DNA from: Oscillospiraceae bacterium
GTDB lineage: Bacteria > Bacillota > Clostridia > Oscillospirales > Ruminococcaceae
NCBI GenBank assembly: GCA_021201235.1
Contig: JAJQFI010000016.1
Span: 62,001-126,000 of the forward strand
Length of the DNA: 64,000 nt
Reading direction: 5' to 3'
The translations under genes were made by a program, and so were the position numbers. Shown here in pieces: positions 52,411 through 62,025 of this stretch. Under the pieces are notes generated by a model. It saw nothing but the letters and a program-made list of their open reading frames with translations. It searched no databases and was not told the DNA's origin. Numbering within the stretch: position 1 is the stretch's first letter; each line of letters opens with the position of its first letter.

Positions 52411-53670
52411 ATGATTACAGCAAAATACCCGCCGATGGGGTGGAACAGTTGGGACTGCTACGGCGCGGCGGTTGACGAGAAGACGGTTAAGACGAACGCC
52501 GATTATATGGCGAAGAATCTTAAGGAGTACGGTTGGGAGTATGTAGTCGTCGACATCGAGTGGTATCAGCCGACGGTCACGACGCACGAGTATCTCCCGT
52601 TTGCGGATTTGGCTATGGACGAATACGGCAGACTTTTGCCGGCGGAGAACCGGTTCCCTTCCGCGAAGGGCGGCAAGGGCTTTGCGCCGCTCGCCGAATA
52701 TGTCCACAGCCTCGGCTTGAAATTCGGAATCCACATTATGAGAGGAATCCCGAGGCAGGCGGTTCATGAAAATTGCCCGGTTCTCGGAAGCGAGTTCACC
52801 GCCAGACAGGTTGCCGAATACAACGACGTCTGCGAGTGGAACCCGGATATGTACGGGCTGAACAGCACCGTCAAGGGCGCCGCAGACTACTACAACAGTA
52901 TTTTCAGGCTCTATGCCGAGTGGGGCGTGGACTTCGTCAAGGTCGACGACATCTGCCGCAACAATGATAACGAGGGCGAAATCATGCTCATCGCTGACGC
53001 TATCAGGAACAGCGGCAGAGAGATGGTTCTGAGCCTCTCCCCGGGACCGGCAAAGGTTTCGCAGGCGGAGTTCCTCAAAAAATACGCCAACATGTGGCGC
53101 ATCACCGACGACTTCTGGGACAAGTGGGAGCTTCTTTACGCGATGTTCGAGCGTGCAGAGGCTTGGTGCAATCACGCAGGACCCGGGCACTTTCCCGACT
53201 GCGACATGCTCCCGATAGGTCCAATCAATCAGGTTTACTCGAAGGAAAACCGCACGAACTTCACCCGTGACGAGCAGAAGACGATGATGTCGCTCTGGTG
53301 CATGGTGCGCTCTCCCCTGATGATCGGCGGCGAGATGAACGGGTTCGACGACTTCACTCTGTCTCTTGTCACAAACCGCGAGCTCCTCGAAATCGAGAAG
53401 ACGACCTTCTGTGCCCACATGCTCGAGAGGAAGGACGTTGACGGTTGCGAGACGATAACATGGTTCGCCCCGAGGGTTGACGGAAGCGGCTGTTACCTCG
53501 CCCTCTTCAATGCCGGCGAGAAGCCTGCCCGAATCAGCGTCCCCTTAGATTCCATCGGCATAAGTGCGACAAAGGCTTATGACATCTGGGAGAAGACGAC
53601 CGAGGACGTCAAGGACGTGGTTTCGGGAGTCGTGAATCCGCATGGAGTCAAGCTTGTAAAGCTGAGTTGA
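52411..53670 (+). CDS. GH27-family alpha-galactosidase-like enzyme (divergent clade)
   Basis: This 419-residue protein has TTGGAGG 6 nt before the ATG at 52411. GH27 hallmarks: PPMGWNSWDCYG, VVDIEWYQP, the nucleophile Asp in DFVKVDDICRNN, the acid/base Asp in WRITDDFWDKW, and SPLMIGGEM. It differs from the first GH27 enzyme (KYDYC replaced by KVDDIC), resembling a subgroup that may act on other alpha- or beta-L-glycosides. No signal peptide. Codons are strongly C/G-ending. Function as alpha-galactosidase is likely but substrate may differ. Confidence 0.88.
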   Translation: MITAKYPPMGWNSWDCYGAAVDEKTVKTNADYMAKNLKEYGWEYVVVDIEWYQPTVTTHEYLPFADLAMDEYGRLLPAENRFPSAKGGKGFAPLAEYVHSLGLKFGIHIMRGIPRQAVHENCPVLGSEFTARQVAEYNDVCEWNPDMYGLNSTVKGAADYYNSIFRLYAEWGVDFVKVDDICRNNDNEGEIMLIADAIRNSGREMVLSLSPGPAKVSQAEFLKKYANMWRITDDFWDKWELLYAMFERAEAWCNHAGPGHFPDCDMLPIGPINQVYSKENRTNFTRDEQKTMMSLWCMVRSPLMIGGEMNGFDDFTLSLVTNRELLEIEKTTFCAHMLERKDVDGCETITWFAPRVDGSGCYLALFNAGEKPARISVPLDSIGISATKAYDIWEKTTEDVKDVVSGVVNPHGVKLVKLS

Positions 53671-53673
53671 ATT

Positions 53674-53710
53674 AAAATCCCGTCCGAATTACTCCGGGCG
53701 GGATTTTTTA
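53674..53710. terminator. Terminator between GH27 and FN3 genes
   Basis: Stem AAATCCCGtCCG/CGGgCGGGATTT with an AT loop and T run on the plus strand, between convergent genes. Confidence 0.85.
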
Positions 53711-53734
53711 ATTTCTCCTCTTATCTTTCTTTGA

Positions 53735-54625
53735 TTATTCGGCGGTCACCGTGACGATTTCAGATTCAACACCGGTCGCCTCAATCTTGAAGTCATAGCT
53801 GATGCCCGACTTAAGCCCGGTGATGCTGACTCTCTCCTTCGAAGTAGTCCCCGCAACCTTCCACTCATCGGACGTAGAACGCTTCCAGTAAACGGTGTAA
53901 GTCGAATCCTCGACAATCTCGTTCCAAGAGAGCTTGACCTTCCCGTCAACAGCCTCACCACTGAGACCATATGCTTCGCCGAAAGGATGATAAACGGCGT
54001 TGCTCATCGCCAGGAGCTCATCGCCATAGAGCTCTTCATAGCCAGTTTCGCTTGTGTCGTGAGAGCCCATAAGTGTTAAATTATAATAATAGCCGTCCTG
54101 ATACCACAGATAGTTCAGATTTTCATTTACTGTGGTCTTATGAGTAGGTGCAAAATTCCAAAAATAAACTGTAGTTCCATTTGCTGATTCGAGAACCTTT
54201 CCGGAATACATTCCACCCTTGGCATACATTATCGGAGTGTCCACAACAATCCGTTCAGCCGCTTCGGTGTTGTAGTAGTAGGTAAACTCAAGCGTTATGT
54301 CGTCAATCTTGAAATACACATAATAGAAATATGTGCCTGACATGAACTCAGTTATGTCGTCAAAGGTTAAGCCTTCGGGAAGATACAAGCCTTCAAGCCC
54401 CTCGACACAATCATAGCTCTCATAATAAACGCCATGGTCTTTATCGGTTTCTCTCAGGTAGTTCCGGTACTCGATAAGTTCACTAAGCGAGTAAAATCTC
54501 GGTCCCGGGTCTGCGCCGTCAATCGGAACATCATCGAAGTCTTCGTCATCGTCCGCCCAAGCCATCACTGACATCGAAGTGATGAGAAGTAGTCCTGCCA
54601 GAAGCATTGCGAGTAATTTTTTCAT
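53735..54625 (-). CDS. Secreted protein with C-terminal fibronectin type III domain
   Basis: This 296-residue protein has a signal peptide (MKKLLAMLLAGLLLITSMSVMAWA) and a following acidic stretch (DDDEDFDD). The middle ~170 residues are rich in Tyr/Phe and Thr (ITLEFTYYYNTEAAER) and unrecognised. The C-terminal ~85 residues form an FN3 domain: GKVKLSWNEIVEDSTYTVYWKRS, ISYDFKIEATG. Its role may be in extracellular binding of polysaccharide or matrix; no catalytic motif is evident. AAGGAGAAATTACA precedes the ATG. Confidence 0.78.
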   Translation of the reverse strand: MKKLLAMLLAGLLLITSMSVMAWADDDEDFDDVPIDGADPGPRFYSLSELIEYRNYLRETDKDHGVYYESYDCVEGLEGLYLPEGLTFDDITEFMSGTYFYYVYFKIDDITLEFTYYYNTEAAERIVVDTPIMYAKGGMYSGKVLESANGTTVYFWNFAPTHKTTVNENLNYLWYQDGYYYNLTLMGSHDTSETGYEELYGDELLAMSNAVYHPFGEAYGLSGEAVDGKVKLSWNEIVEDSTYTVYWKRSTSDEWKVAGTTSKERVSITGLKSGISYDFKIEATGVESEIVTVTAE

Positions 54626-54649
54626 TGTAATTTCTCCTTAATTTTGCAA

Positions 54650-54695
54650 TAAAAATTGCCGTTCTGATTATAATACAAATCAGAACGGCAAATTA
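54650..54695 (-). terminator. Terminator after queH operon
   Basis: Minus strand: a perfect 14-bp inverted repeat TTGCCGTTCTGATT/AATCAGAACGGCAA is followed by TTTTTATTG. Confidence 0.85.
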
Positions 54696-54718
54696 TTGCA
54701 CGGAGATAAAAAAATTTT

Positions 54719-55258
54719 TTATTTTTTCTTCTTGCTGAGGTAACGCTCTTCCTCGCTGAAAACACAGCCACAGTATTTTTGCATGTAGTAGCCGGCTTCA
54801 CGGGCAAGCTTCTGCCCTTCACGGAAATAGGGACGGAAGTCTCGATAGAGGAAGGCGACATTGTACTTCTCGGCTTTTCTCTCGGCGACCTCCCGGATGA
54901 GGTCATGCTTCTGGTAAGGACTGATGAGAAGCGAGGTTGAGAAGCTGTCGAAACCATTCTCGGCGGCGTACTTCGCCGCTCGGTCAAGGCGGATGTCATA
55001 GCACTTCTCGCACCTGTCCTCCAAATCAGGATAGACGAGGCGGACGAACTCACGAAGCCCGTAGTCGTCAACGGTCACAAGGGGCATGTTGACGTTCTGA
55101 GCGTGCAAAATCAGAGTGTCACGGCGAGCCTTATATTCGGTGTAGGGGTGAATATTCGGGTTGTACCAGAAGCCGGTGACGTCGATGTCCTCAGCCCGAA
55201 GGGTCTCAATGCACATAAGAGAACAGGGCGCACAACAGATATGGAGAAGAGTTTTCAT
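54719..55258 (-). CDS. queH: Epoxyqueuosine reductase QueH
   Basis: This 179-residue enzyme performs the last step of queuosine formation at tRNA position 34, in organisms that lack the cobalamin-dependent QueG. The metal-ligand Cys residues are in HICCAPCSLMC, RCEKCYDIR and QKYCGCVFSEEERY. It overlaps the surE stop by 4 bp as ATGA, so it is translated with surE. All expected Cys motifs are present, giving high confidence. Confidence 0.94.
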   Translation of the reverse strand: MKTLLHICCAPCSLMCIETLRAEDIDVTGFWYNPNIHPYTEYKARRDTLILHAQNVNMPLVTVDDYGLREFVRLVYPDLEDRCEKCYDIRLDRAAKYAAENGFDSFSTSLLISPYQKHDLIREVAERKAEKYNVAFLYRDFRPYFREGQKLAREAGYYMQKYCGCVFSEEERYLSKKKK

Positions 55259-55992
55259 TCGAAAACGCCGTCCTTAAGAACGCCGGAGCGAACCTTGCCG
55301 ATCGAAATGTAGTTGTTGACAACGGCAAGAGTGTCGCTTCCCTTTCCCGCTTCGAGGCAGGGGTCGCCGGTGACGGTGAGGGTAATCGTGCCGTCGGGAT
55401 TTTCGGAAGGAACGAACTCGGTGGTGTAGTAGGACTTGCCCTCGGGGCGTCTGTCCTCAAGAATGCCCTTGAGTTCATCAAGCGAGCAACCCGGGAAATT
55501 GACGTTCCAGAGCTCGTATTTCTCAATAGGACGAGTAAGTAAATCCCTTGCAATGGGGACGAGCTTTTCGCGGATGACCTCAAAATCTCCGTTCATACTG
55601 TTCGAAAAAGCGATTGCGGGAATGCCTCTGACAAGGGCTTCCTTTGTGGCACCAATAGTGCCGGAATACATGATGTCGATACCGACATTATAGCCGTTGT
55701 TGATTCCCGAGAATACAACATCGGGAGCCTCAGGCATTATATTCATAAGCGCAACCTTGACGCAGTCGGCAGGTGTGCCTGTAATGGAGTATGCCTTTAC
55801 GCTCTCAACAGGGAAATCGGTTTCGTGTTTGAGAATCATATCTCCGAAAACGCTGATTCTCTGAGACATGGCGGAGCACTGGGTTGCGGGTGCCACGACC
55901 CAGACCTCGCCGAGCTCTTTTGCGGCTCCTGCAAGTTCGATAAGTCCTACGGAGCTGATTCCGTCATCATTTGTAACTAAAATTCGCATCAT
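55255..55992 (-). CDS. surE: 5'/3'-nucleotidase SurE
   Basis: This 245-residue phosphatase hydrolyses nucleoside monophosphates. Motifs: RILVTNDDGISS (metal Asp pair), PATQCSAMSQRIS, and FSGINNGYNVGIDIMYSGTIGATKEA. It overlaps both neighbours by 4 bp, being the central gene in an MBL-surE-queH operon. Length and motif set are normal. Confidence 0.95.
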   Translation of the reverse strand: MMRILVTNDDGISSVGLIELAGAAKELGEVWVVAPATQCSAMSQRISVFGDMILKHETDFPVESVKAYSITGTPADCVKVALMNIMPEAPDVVFSGINNGYNVGIDIMYSGTIGATKEALVRGIPAIAFSNSMNGDFEVIREKLVPIARDLLTRPIEKYELWNVNFPGCSLDELKGILEDRRPEGKSYYTTEFVPSENPDGTITLTVTGDPCLEAGKGSDTLAVVNNYISIGKVRSGVLKDGVFE

Positions 55993-57323
55993 CGACGAAT
56001 CTCCTTTTTATCAAGAAAGATGGTTTGTCCCCCTGTGGGGAGTATGCGGCATCCCGCATTATTGGAATTGACATTCTCGGGTCGCTGGCTGTGGATAGGT
56101 ATCAGGCACTTTGGCGAGACGGTGTCAATCATATGCTTGAGGCACCAGGGGCTGGCGTGACCGCCCAAGCCGAGTTTTACATACTCGATTCCGGCTTTTT
56201 CAAGAAGCGCCTGCATCTTCGGGTATGACGGGTCGTAATCTCCCAAGGGATAGCCGTCCATGTGGAGATATACTTCGGCAACGCCCGAGAGATCCAACAG
56301 CTCATATGAATCGCGATACGGAAGCTGTAGCATATAGCCATTAGGATTTGCAAGGATTTCATCTCTCGAGATGAGCTCAGCTCCATCCGGAACTGGTCTT
56401 TCGCCTACTGTTTCTGAATAAACGCAGAGCTTATCGTCAGGATAGAATTCGCCGAGATAATCGGCTTGAGCATTGTCGAGAACAAGCTTCCTTTGGTGCT
56501 TTACGCATAGATTATAGAGATTGTGTATTCTGCCGACGTTTCTTTCGTAGGGATTTATAATAATCAGGCTGTAGGAGCCTTCAAGAATCTCATCGACTTC
56601 CGAAATCAATGTATACTCGGTTCTGGGCTCGTCGACGGGCTTTTCGAGAGTGAGCATGTCGAACTCTTCCCAGCTTGCGTTGGTTCCTTCGGTAATCATT
56701 ATATCAATTCCGGCTTCGTGGCAGGTCTTGCCGAAGCCCTCCGTATATTCGGGATTGAGACCGTGGAAACGATAGTCGCCGGTATAGGCGATATTTCCGT
56801 CGGGAGTTTCGATGATGAAGCCGGTTGCTCCCGTGCAGTCGTGGTCGATGGGAAGAACATTCACTTTGATATCCCCAACCGTGAAATTATCACCATAAGG
56901 GATACCGACGCAGTTCTTGTGGGCACGGTATGTAAATTCGCCCTGAGCGCAGAGCTTGCGATAGAGTCTTAAGGAATCCTCACTCATATAGACCGGAATA
57001 TACGGGTCAAGCATATCGAGACCGCCCATGTGGTCGATGTGCATGTGTGAGATGATAAAGAAATGAGGCTTTTCCGTCTTGCCATATGGCACGCATCCGA
57101 TTTTTGATGCGACGCTGTTTTCATAAATTCCATCGGCGGCAGGAAGACGACCGATTCTTACAAAGTCTTCGGGAATATGACCGTCTCGGAGTCTGACATT
57201 GCTGTCAATATCACGCATGACGGTAAAGCCGAAGTCGAACATCATTACAGCTTTTTCGGTCTCTACTTTGATAAATGTTCCGCCGATTACGTTAAGTCCT
57301 TTATAAAATGTTATCTTAGTCAT
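55989..57323 (-). CDS. MBL-fold metallo-hydrolase (beta-CASP/RNase J-like)
   Basis: This 444-residue protein has the metallo-beta-lactamase metal motif ISHMHIDHMGGLDM, IDHDCTGATGF, and TGDYRFHG. A beta-CASP-like C-terminal part follows, with LDNAQADYLGEF and GGHASPWCLKHMIDTV...IPIHSQRP. These features match the RNase J/CPSF-related MBL family, which processes RNA or hydrolyses phosphodiesters, but specificity is unassigned. The gene leads the surE-queH operon with an ATGA overlap. Confidence 0.82.
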   Translation of the reverse strand: MTKITFYKGLNVIGGTFIKVETEKAVMMFDFGFTVMRDIDSNVRLRDGHIPEDFVRIGRLPAADGIYENSVASKIGCVPYGKTEKPHFFIISHMHIDHMGGLDMLDPYIPVYMSEDSLRLYRKLCAQGEFTYRAHKNCVGIPYGDNFTVGDIKVNVLPIDHDCTGATGFIIETPDGNIAYTGDYRFHGLNPEYTEGFGKTCHEAGIDIMITEGTNASWEEFDMLTLEKPVDEPRTEYTLISEVDEILEGSYSLIIINPYERNVGRIHNLYNLCVKHQRKLVLDNAQADYLGEFYPDDKLCVYSETVGERPVPDGAELISRDEILANPNGYMLQLPYRDSYELLDLSGVAEVYLHMDGYPLGDYDPSYPKMQALLEKAGIEYVKLGLGGHASPWCLKHMIDTVSPKCLIPIHSQRPENVNSNNAGCRILPTGGQTIFLDKKEIRR

Positions 57324-57354
57324 AGTATGAATATCTTTCAGATAAAGTATGGGG

Positions 57355-57391
57355 TCAAAAAGGGACTCACCTTTTGCGGCAAGTCCCTTTC
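57355..57391 (-). terminator. Terminator of Ugp-type ABC operon
   Basis: Stem AAAGGGACT/AGTCCCTTT with a T run on the minus strand, between the transporter operon and the MBL gene. Confidence 0.85.
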
Positions 57392-57422
57392 GTGCTAATA
57401 GTTATTGTAGACGATTACAGAG

Positions 57423-58736
57423 TTACTGCAAAATTCCGTTTACAAGAGCGATAAGCTCATCATATGCGGTCTGACCGTCAGCACCCGAGAGAACCAATTC
57501 CTCGAACTTGGTGCCGATGTCGTTACGAACATCATAGCTTCCGTCGAAGTTGGAAGAAGCGAAGTAAGCTTCCTGCTGAGCGTAGCAAGCCTGAGCAGCT
57601 TCGCTGGTCTCCATGTATGCCTGATATTCCTCAGACTCGAAGCCGGAAGTACGGATAGGCATGTAACCGGTTTCCATAGCCCAATATACAGTGTTCTCAG
57701 TGTTGGTGAGGTACTTGAGATATTCCCAAGCTGCAGCCTGCTTGTTAGCATCGGTGGTGAACATCATAACGTTGGTGCCGGCGGTGTTAGCAGCGTTGGT
57801 AACATTTCCGGGAAGAGTGGAAACGCCGAGCTCATAGCCTTCGTTCATGGTGATGTAGGAAACACCGGTGGAAGAACCAACATAAGCACCGATGAGGCAG
57901 TTGCCGAGAGGTCCGGAGAAGTAAAGATCCTCACCTACGAGACGAGCATAGCCGTTGTTGTAGAGATCCATGAGGTAAGTGATAGCCTCGAGACCTTCCT
58001 CAGTGTCGAACTCTGCACCGTCTTCGCTGATGTACTCAGCGCCGTTCTGGAGAAGAGTCGCTTCGATAAGACCGGCAAGGTCATCGTAACCGAGGGAAAC
58101 CATACCGAGCTCTTCCTGGAAGGTCTTACCGATGTTGATGAGGTCGTCCCAGGTCTCAGGAGCGGAAAGTCCGAGCTGATCGAAGAGGGTCTTGTTGTAG
58201 AAGTAGAGGTAGGTGGACTTGTTGAAGGGCATACCGCTGATGAAGCCGAACTCGCTGTTCTCATCACGATAGGACTGGAGGATATCCTCGTAATCCATTT
58301 CGTCATAATCTCTCTCAACGAAATCATCAAGAGGAATGATCTTGTCGATGTAAGAGGTTACCCAGTTGTTGTAAGCCTGTGAGAGGTCAGGAAGAGTGTC
58401 GGATGCAGCACTTGCGGTGAGCTTGGTGGAAAGGTCATTGTAGGCACCCTGATTTACGAGGGTAACGGTGATTCCCCACTCGTTGGTTGCGTTGAACTCA
58501 TCGGTGATAGCAGTGAGAGCAGCTTCCTGAGCGTTTGACATTGCATGCCAGAATACGATTTCGCAAGCTTCGATATCTGCACTGTCGACGAGGGTCGCAG
58601 TCTCAGAATCGCTGTTGGACTCGCTGTCGCTATTGCTATTGCTTGTATCATCGGTAGCGGTGTCGCCGCAAGCGGTGAACATGCAAAGAAGCATCATAGC
58701 AGAGAGAAGCACGCAAAGAATTCTTTTCATTTTCAT
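57423..58736 (-). CDS. Extracellular solute-binding lipoprotein (UgpB-like sugar ABC)
   Basis: This 437-residue lipoprotein (lipobox FTAC, then an N/S-rich linker) has a family 1 solute-binding domain. UgpB-like residues include IVFWHAMSNAQEAAL, LVNQGAYNDLSTKL, PFNKSTYLYFYNKTLF, GSSTGVSYI and TGYMPIR. Known relatives bind glycerol phosphates or oligosaccharides. It is last in the transporter operon and follows two permeases and an ATPase; a strong terminator follows. Exact ligand unknown. Confidence 0.9.
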   Translation of the reverse strand: MKMKRILCVLLSAMMLLCMFTACGDTATDDTSNSNSDSESNSDSETATLVDSADIEACEIVFWHAMSNAQEAALTAITDEFNATNEWGITVTLVNQGAYNDLSTKLTASAASDTLPDLSQAYNNWVTSYIDKIIPLDDFVERDYDEMDYEDILQSYRDENSEFGFISGMPFNKSTYLYFYNKTLFDQLGLSAPETWDDLINIGKTFQEELGMVSLGYDDLAGLIEATLLQNGAEYISEDGAEFDTEEGLEAITYLMDLYNNGYARLVGEDLYFSGPLGNCLIGAYVGSSTGVSYITMNEGYELGVSTLPGNVTNAANTAGTNVMMFTTDANKQAAAWEYLKYLTNTENTVYWAMETGYMPIRTSGFESEEYQAYMETSEAAQACYAQQEAYFASSNFDGSYDVRNDIGTKFEELVLSGADGQTAYDELIALVNGILQ

Positions 58737-58826
58737 GTGATTTTTTCTCCTAACTTAAAGAATTTTTCCTGCCCACGGTATAGGATTCCGGGAGCATCGG
58801 TTTATATCGTAGACGAGGAAGCGCTA

Positions 58827-59702
58827 TCAGCCTTTAACGCCGCTGAAAGCAACGCCCTCGAGAACGTACTTACGGAGAACCAGGAAGAGGATAACAACAG
58901 GCATTACGAGCATGCAGGATGCCGCCATTGTCAGCTGATAATCCGCGCCGGATTCGGTCTGGAATCTTACGAGTCCGATTGAGAGGACACGCATATTCGG
59001 GTCGTTGGTGACGAGCAAGGGCCAGAGGAAGGCGTTCCACGAGCTGATGAAGTTCAGTATCGCGATGGAAGCCAGACAGCTCTTGTTCATCGGAACCATT
59101 ATCTTTGTCATGAACTTGAAATCACTGCACTTATCAACCTTTGCCGCGAGGTAAAGTTCATTCGGAACCTGCTCAAAGAACTGGCTCAGAAGATAGATGT
59201 AGAATACGCTCGAGATATAAGGAACAATCATGGAAGCGTAGGAATCTATCCATCCCAAATTACTTACCGTCTGGTAGTTGGTGATGACAAGCATTTCGCC
59301 GGGGATCATAAGCGTTGCCATGAAGATGGAGAACACGAGATTCTTTCCGGGGAAGTTAAGTCTTGAGAATGCAAACGCGGAAAGTGTTGAAGTGATGAGC
59401 ACTCCGATTGTTGTGCAAACCGCAACGATGATTGTGTTCAGAAGATATCTTGCGAACGGTGCCGAGTTCCACGCCTCAACATAGTTCGACCACTGAGGAA
59501 TTGACGGGAAGAACACCGGTGGAATCGCATTCAGTTCCTGATAGGTCTTGAGACTCGAAAGAATCATGTACAGGAACGGAAGAAGTGTGAATACAGCTCC
59601 CAGGATAAGCACCGCATACTCGACAACCTTTGTGACTATCGCAGACGGCTTCATCTTGATATGCTGTGAATGAGTTTTCTTAGTGGCTTTAGTCATTGTC
59701 AT
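58827..59702 (-). CDS. Carbohydrate ABC transporter permease (UgpE/MalG-like)
   Basis: This 291-residue, six-span permease has the EAA-like loop LYLAAKVDKCSDFKFMTKIMVP (residues about 200-225) and the MalG C-terminal motif. It overlaps the other permease by 4 bp. It forms the membrane channel with the next protein for the sugar or glycerol-phosphate substrate of UgpB. Confidence 0.92.
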   Translation of the reverse strand: MTMTKATKKTHSQHIKMKPSAIVTKVVEYAVLILGAVFTLLPFLYMILSSLKTYQELNAIPPVFFPSIPQWSNYVEAWNSAPFARYLLNTIIVAVCTTIGVLITSTLSAFAFSRLNFPGKNLVFSIFMATLMIPGEMLVITNYQTVSNLGWIDSYASMIVPYISSVFYIYLLSQFFEQVPNELYLAAKVDKCSDFKFMTKIMVPMNKSCLASIAILNFISSWNAFLWPLLVTNDPNMRVLSIGLVRFQTESGADYQLTMAASCMLVMPVVILFLVLRKYVLEGVAFSGVKG

Positions 59703-60622
59703 TTGCTCTTCACCTTATCCCTATCTCTCGTGACATATCTTTCAATCATAGTGAAGACGAAGATAATCACGAACAGTACGACTGCCGCAGCCGCCGCAAT
59801 ACCGTAACGATAACTGTTGTAGAACTTGGAGTAAATGTAGTAAACAACCGTGATTGCACTGTTTGCCGGTCCCGCACGGGTTCCTCCGAACAGAGAGTAG
59901 ACCTCGTTGTAGACCTTGAAAGCACTTATAAAGCCCATCATGAATGCGTATACTATAATCGGTCTCATCTGAGGAACGGTGAGCTTGAAGAATACACGCA
60001 TCTTCGGAGTCGAATCCACTCTTGCCGCACGATAGATATCCTGCGGAATTGTCTGAAGACCCGAGAGGAAAATCAGGATGTTGAACGCAAGACTCTTCCA
60101 CACACTGAATATTATCAGCGCCGGCATGGCGTATTTTGGCAAATTCAGCCACTCAATAGATTCTATTCCGAAAAGATTGAGAATACTGTTGATAAGACCG
60201 TAGTTGGAGTTGAACATCCATCTCCATACCAAGCCGATAGCGATGACACTCGTTACATAAGGCAGGAAGTAGAGGGTCTGGAAGATTGCTTTTCCTCTTA
60301 CTACGTCATTGATGAAAACTGCGATTATAAGCGAAAGAACGACGGAAATCGGAACCACGAATATTACATAGATTCCTGTGTTCTTGAGAGCCGCCAGAAA
60401 TGTGGCATCAGAGAAGAGCTCCTTATAGTTCTCAAGATTGATTGCCGTGTATGTGCCGTTGACAAGATTGTAGTCCTCCATAAAGCTCATCATAAATGTC
60501 TTTATGAGCGGATAAATCGTGAACACGCACAGAATGATGATTGACGGGAGAAGATACAGGAAGCCTTTAAAGGGTCTCAGCTTTCTTCTGACCGTATAAA
60601 CGGGAGACGAATAATCTTTCAT
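59699..60622 (-). CDS. Carbohydrate ABC transporter permease (UgpA/MalF-like)
   Basis: This 307-residue permease has six hydrophobic spans, the EAA loop IYRAARVDSTPKMRVFFKLTVPQM and an N-terminal cytoplasmic start RRKLRPFKGFLYLLPSIIIL. Second gene in the operon, overlapping the downstream permease by 4 bp and 16 bp behind the ATPase. Confidence 0.92.
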   Translation of the reverse strand: MKDYSSPVYTVRRKLRPFKGFLYLLPSIIILCVFTIYPLIKTFMMSFMEDYNLVNGTYTAINLENYKELFSDATFLAALKNTGIYVIFVVPISVVLSLIIAVFINDVVRGKAIFQTLYFLPYVTSVIAIGLVWRWMFNSNYGLINSILNLFGIESIEWLNLPKYAMPALIIFSVWKSLAFNILIFLSGLQTIPQDIYRAARVDSTPKMRVFFKLTVPQMRPIIVYAFMMGFISAFKVYNEVYSLFGGTRAGPANSAITVVYYIYSKFYNSYRYGIAAAAAVVLFVIIFVFTMIERYVTRDRDKVKSK

Positions 60623-60638
60623 ACTATCCCTCCCCTAT

Positions 60639-61703
60639 TTAAACCTTAGCGAGTGTCAGATTATCCTCGCTGAAGATCATAAGCTGGGAAGCTCTTACTC
60701 TGAGATTGAACTCACTGCCCTGAGAAAGTCTCTGGTCGGAATGAGTAAGAAGTCTGAACGGAGATTCACCCAAGGTGAAGAATACCTGAAGCTCACGACC
60801 GGTCATGAGAACTCTGTCAGCCGTTGCGGGAACACCGTCATCGCAGAGCTCAAAGTGCTCGGGACGGATGCCCATCTTATATGTACCGTTCGGGATTTCC
60901 TTGGATTTGTCCGCAAAATCTTCTCTTGCTCTCAGGAGATTGCCGCCGAGGAAGACGCCCTTATCGGTGACTTCACCGTCGAACATGTTAATCTGAGGAG
61001 TGCCAAGGAAGTTCGCAACGAAGGTATTGACAGGATTAAGATACATATCCTGAGGCTTTTCGAACTGCTGTAAAACACCGGCATCCATAACCGCGATACG
61101 GTCGGAAATACTCATTGCTTCTTCCTGATCGTGGGTTACGAAAATGGTTGTAATCTTGACCTCCTGCTGAATACGGCGGATTTCCTCACGGGTCTCCACT
61201 CTCAGCTTGGCGTCAAGATTCGACAAAGGCTCGTCCAATAAAAGAACCTGAGGCTCCTTGACCAAAGCACGCGCTATCGCAACTCTCTGCTGCTGACCGC
61301 CGGAAAGAGCCTTCGGCTTACGTCCGAGAAGACCTTCGAGGTGGACAACTTTAGCCATTGCCTCTGCACGTTCCTTCGCCTCTTTCTTAGGAACCTTTCG
61401 GTTGATTAGGGGGAACATTATGTTGTCGAGTACGCTCATGTGGGGATACAAGGCGTAATTCTGGAATACGAGACCGATCTCTCTGTCCTCCGGAGGGATT
61501 CTCGTGACATCGGTATCGCCGAACAGGATGGTACCCTCCGTCGGGTCGGTAAGACCGGAGAGCATAAACAGCGTTGTTGACTTGCCGCAACCGGACGGAC
61601 CCAGAAGACCGACCAGCTCGCCACTCTCAACGTCAAGCGTGAGGCTGTCAACAGCTTTAAAATCACCATACTTTTTGGTTAGACCTTGGATTGAAATTTT
61701 CAT
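60639..61703 (-). CDS. Sugar ABC transporter ATPase (UgpC/MsmK/MalK type)
   Basis: This 354-residue ATPase has Walker A GPSGCGKST, the Q loop VFQNYALYPHM, the signature LSGGQQQRVAIARALV, Walker B VLLLDEPLSNLDAKLR, and the His switch VTHDQEEAMS. A C-terminal TOBE regulatory domain (MGIRPEHFELCDDG) ends the protein. The first gene of the operon; such ATPases can be shared between several transporters. Confidence 0.94.
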   Translation of the reverse strand: MKISIQGLTKKYGDFKAVDSLTLDVESGELVGLLGPSGCGKSTTLFMLSGLTDPTEGTILFGDTDVTRIPPEDREIGLVFQNYALYPHMSVLDNIMFPLINRKVPKKEAKERAEAMAKVVHLEGLLGRKPKALSGGQQQRVAIARALVKEPQVLLLDEPLSNLDAKLRVETREEIRRIQQEVKITTIFVTHDQEEAMSISDRIAVMDAGVLQQFEKPQDMYLNPVNTFVANFLGTPQINMFDGEVTDKGVFLGGNLLRAREDFADKSKEIPNGTYKMGIRPEHFELCDDGVPATADRVLMTGRELQVFFTLGESPFRLLTHSDQRLSQGSEFNLRVRASQLMIFSEDNLTLAKV

Positions 61704-61943
61704 TCAAGCACCTCTTATACACCACTGATTTTTATCATATGCCGGAAACCGGTCATTGACACAATAATACTCTTTTGGGGGTTAAATCTCAACTGCAGTC
61801 CGGTTAAGAATATGTTAAATCGGACCGGCAAGTATAAACAACTGTCCCCTGCCAACTGTTATCTTCTTCTGATGATATAATACAGGTTCTGAAGGAAGCC
61901 TTCAAACCATGGTGAAATTTAAATGTCGATTTGGTGACTCGAT
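61704..61943 (-). other. 240-nt structured 5' leader of the Ugp operon
   Basis: The minus-strand leader contains three hairpins: GGTT-TGAAGG/CCTTCA-AACC, a longer GTCCGgTTAA/TTAAatCGGAC arm pair, and ACCGG/CCGGC. It has no T run, so no attenuator is proven, and I recognise no riboswitch class. Confidence 0.45.
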
Positions 61944-61949
61944 AGGTAT

Positions 61950-61978
61950 ATTATATCCCTTATTTCGTCACTTGTCAA
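61950..61978 (-). promoter_or_regulatory. Consensus sigma-A promoter of Ugp operon
   Basis: Minus strand: TTGACA (61973-61978), 17-bp spacer, TATAAT (61950-61955). Confidence 0.88.
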
Positions 61979-62025
61979 CCACCGAATTCTCATAAATTTT
62001 AAAATCCGATTTTTCGTTGAAATCA

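Noticed and set aside
52360-53418. 352-codon open frame antisense to the second GH27 gene
   Set aside because: It is a shadow caused by the C/G-ending codons of the GH27 gene.
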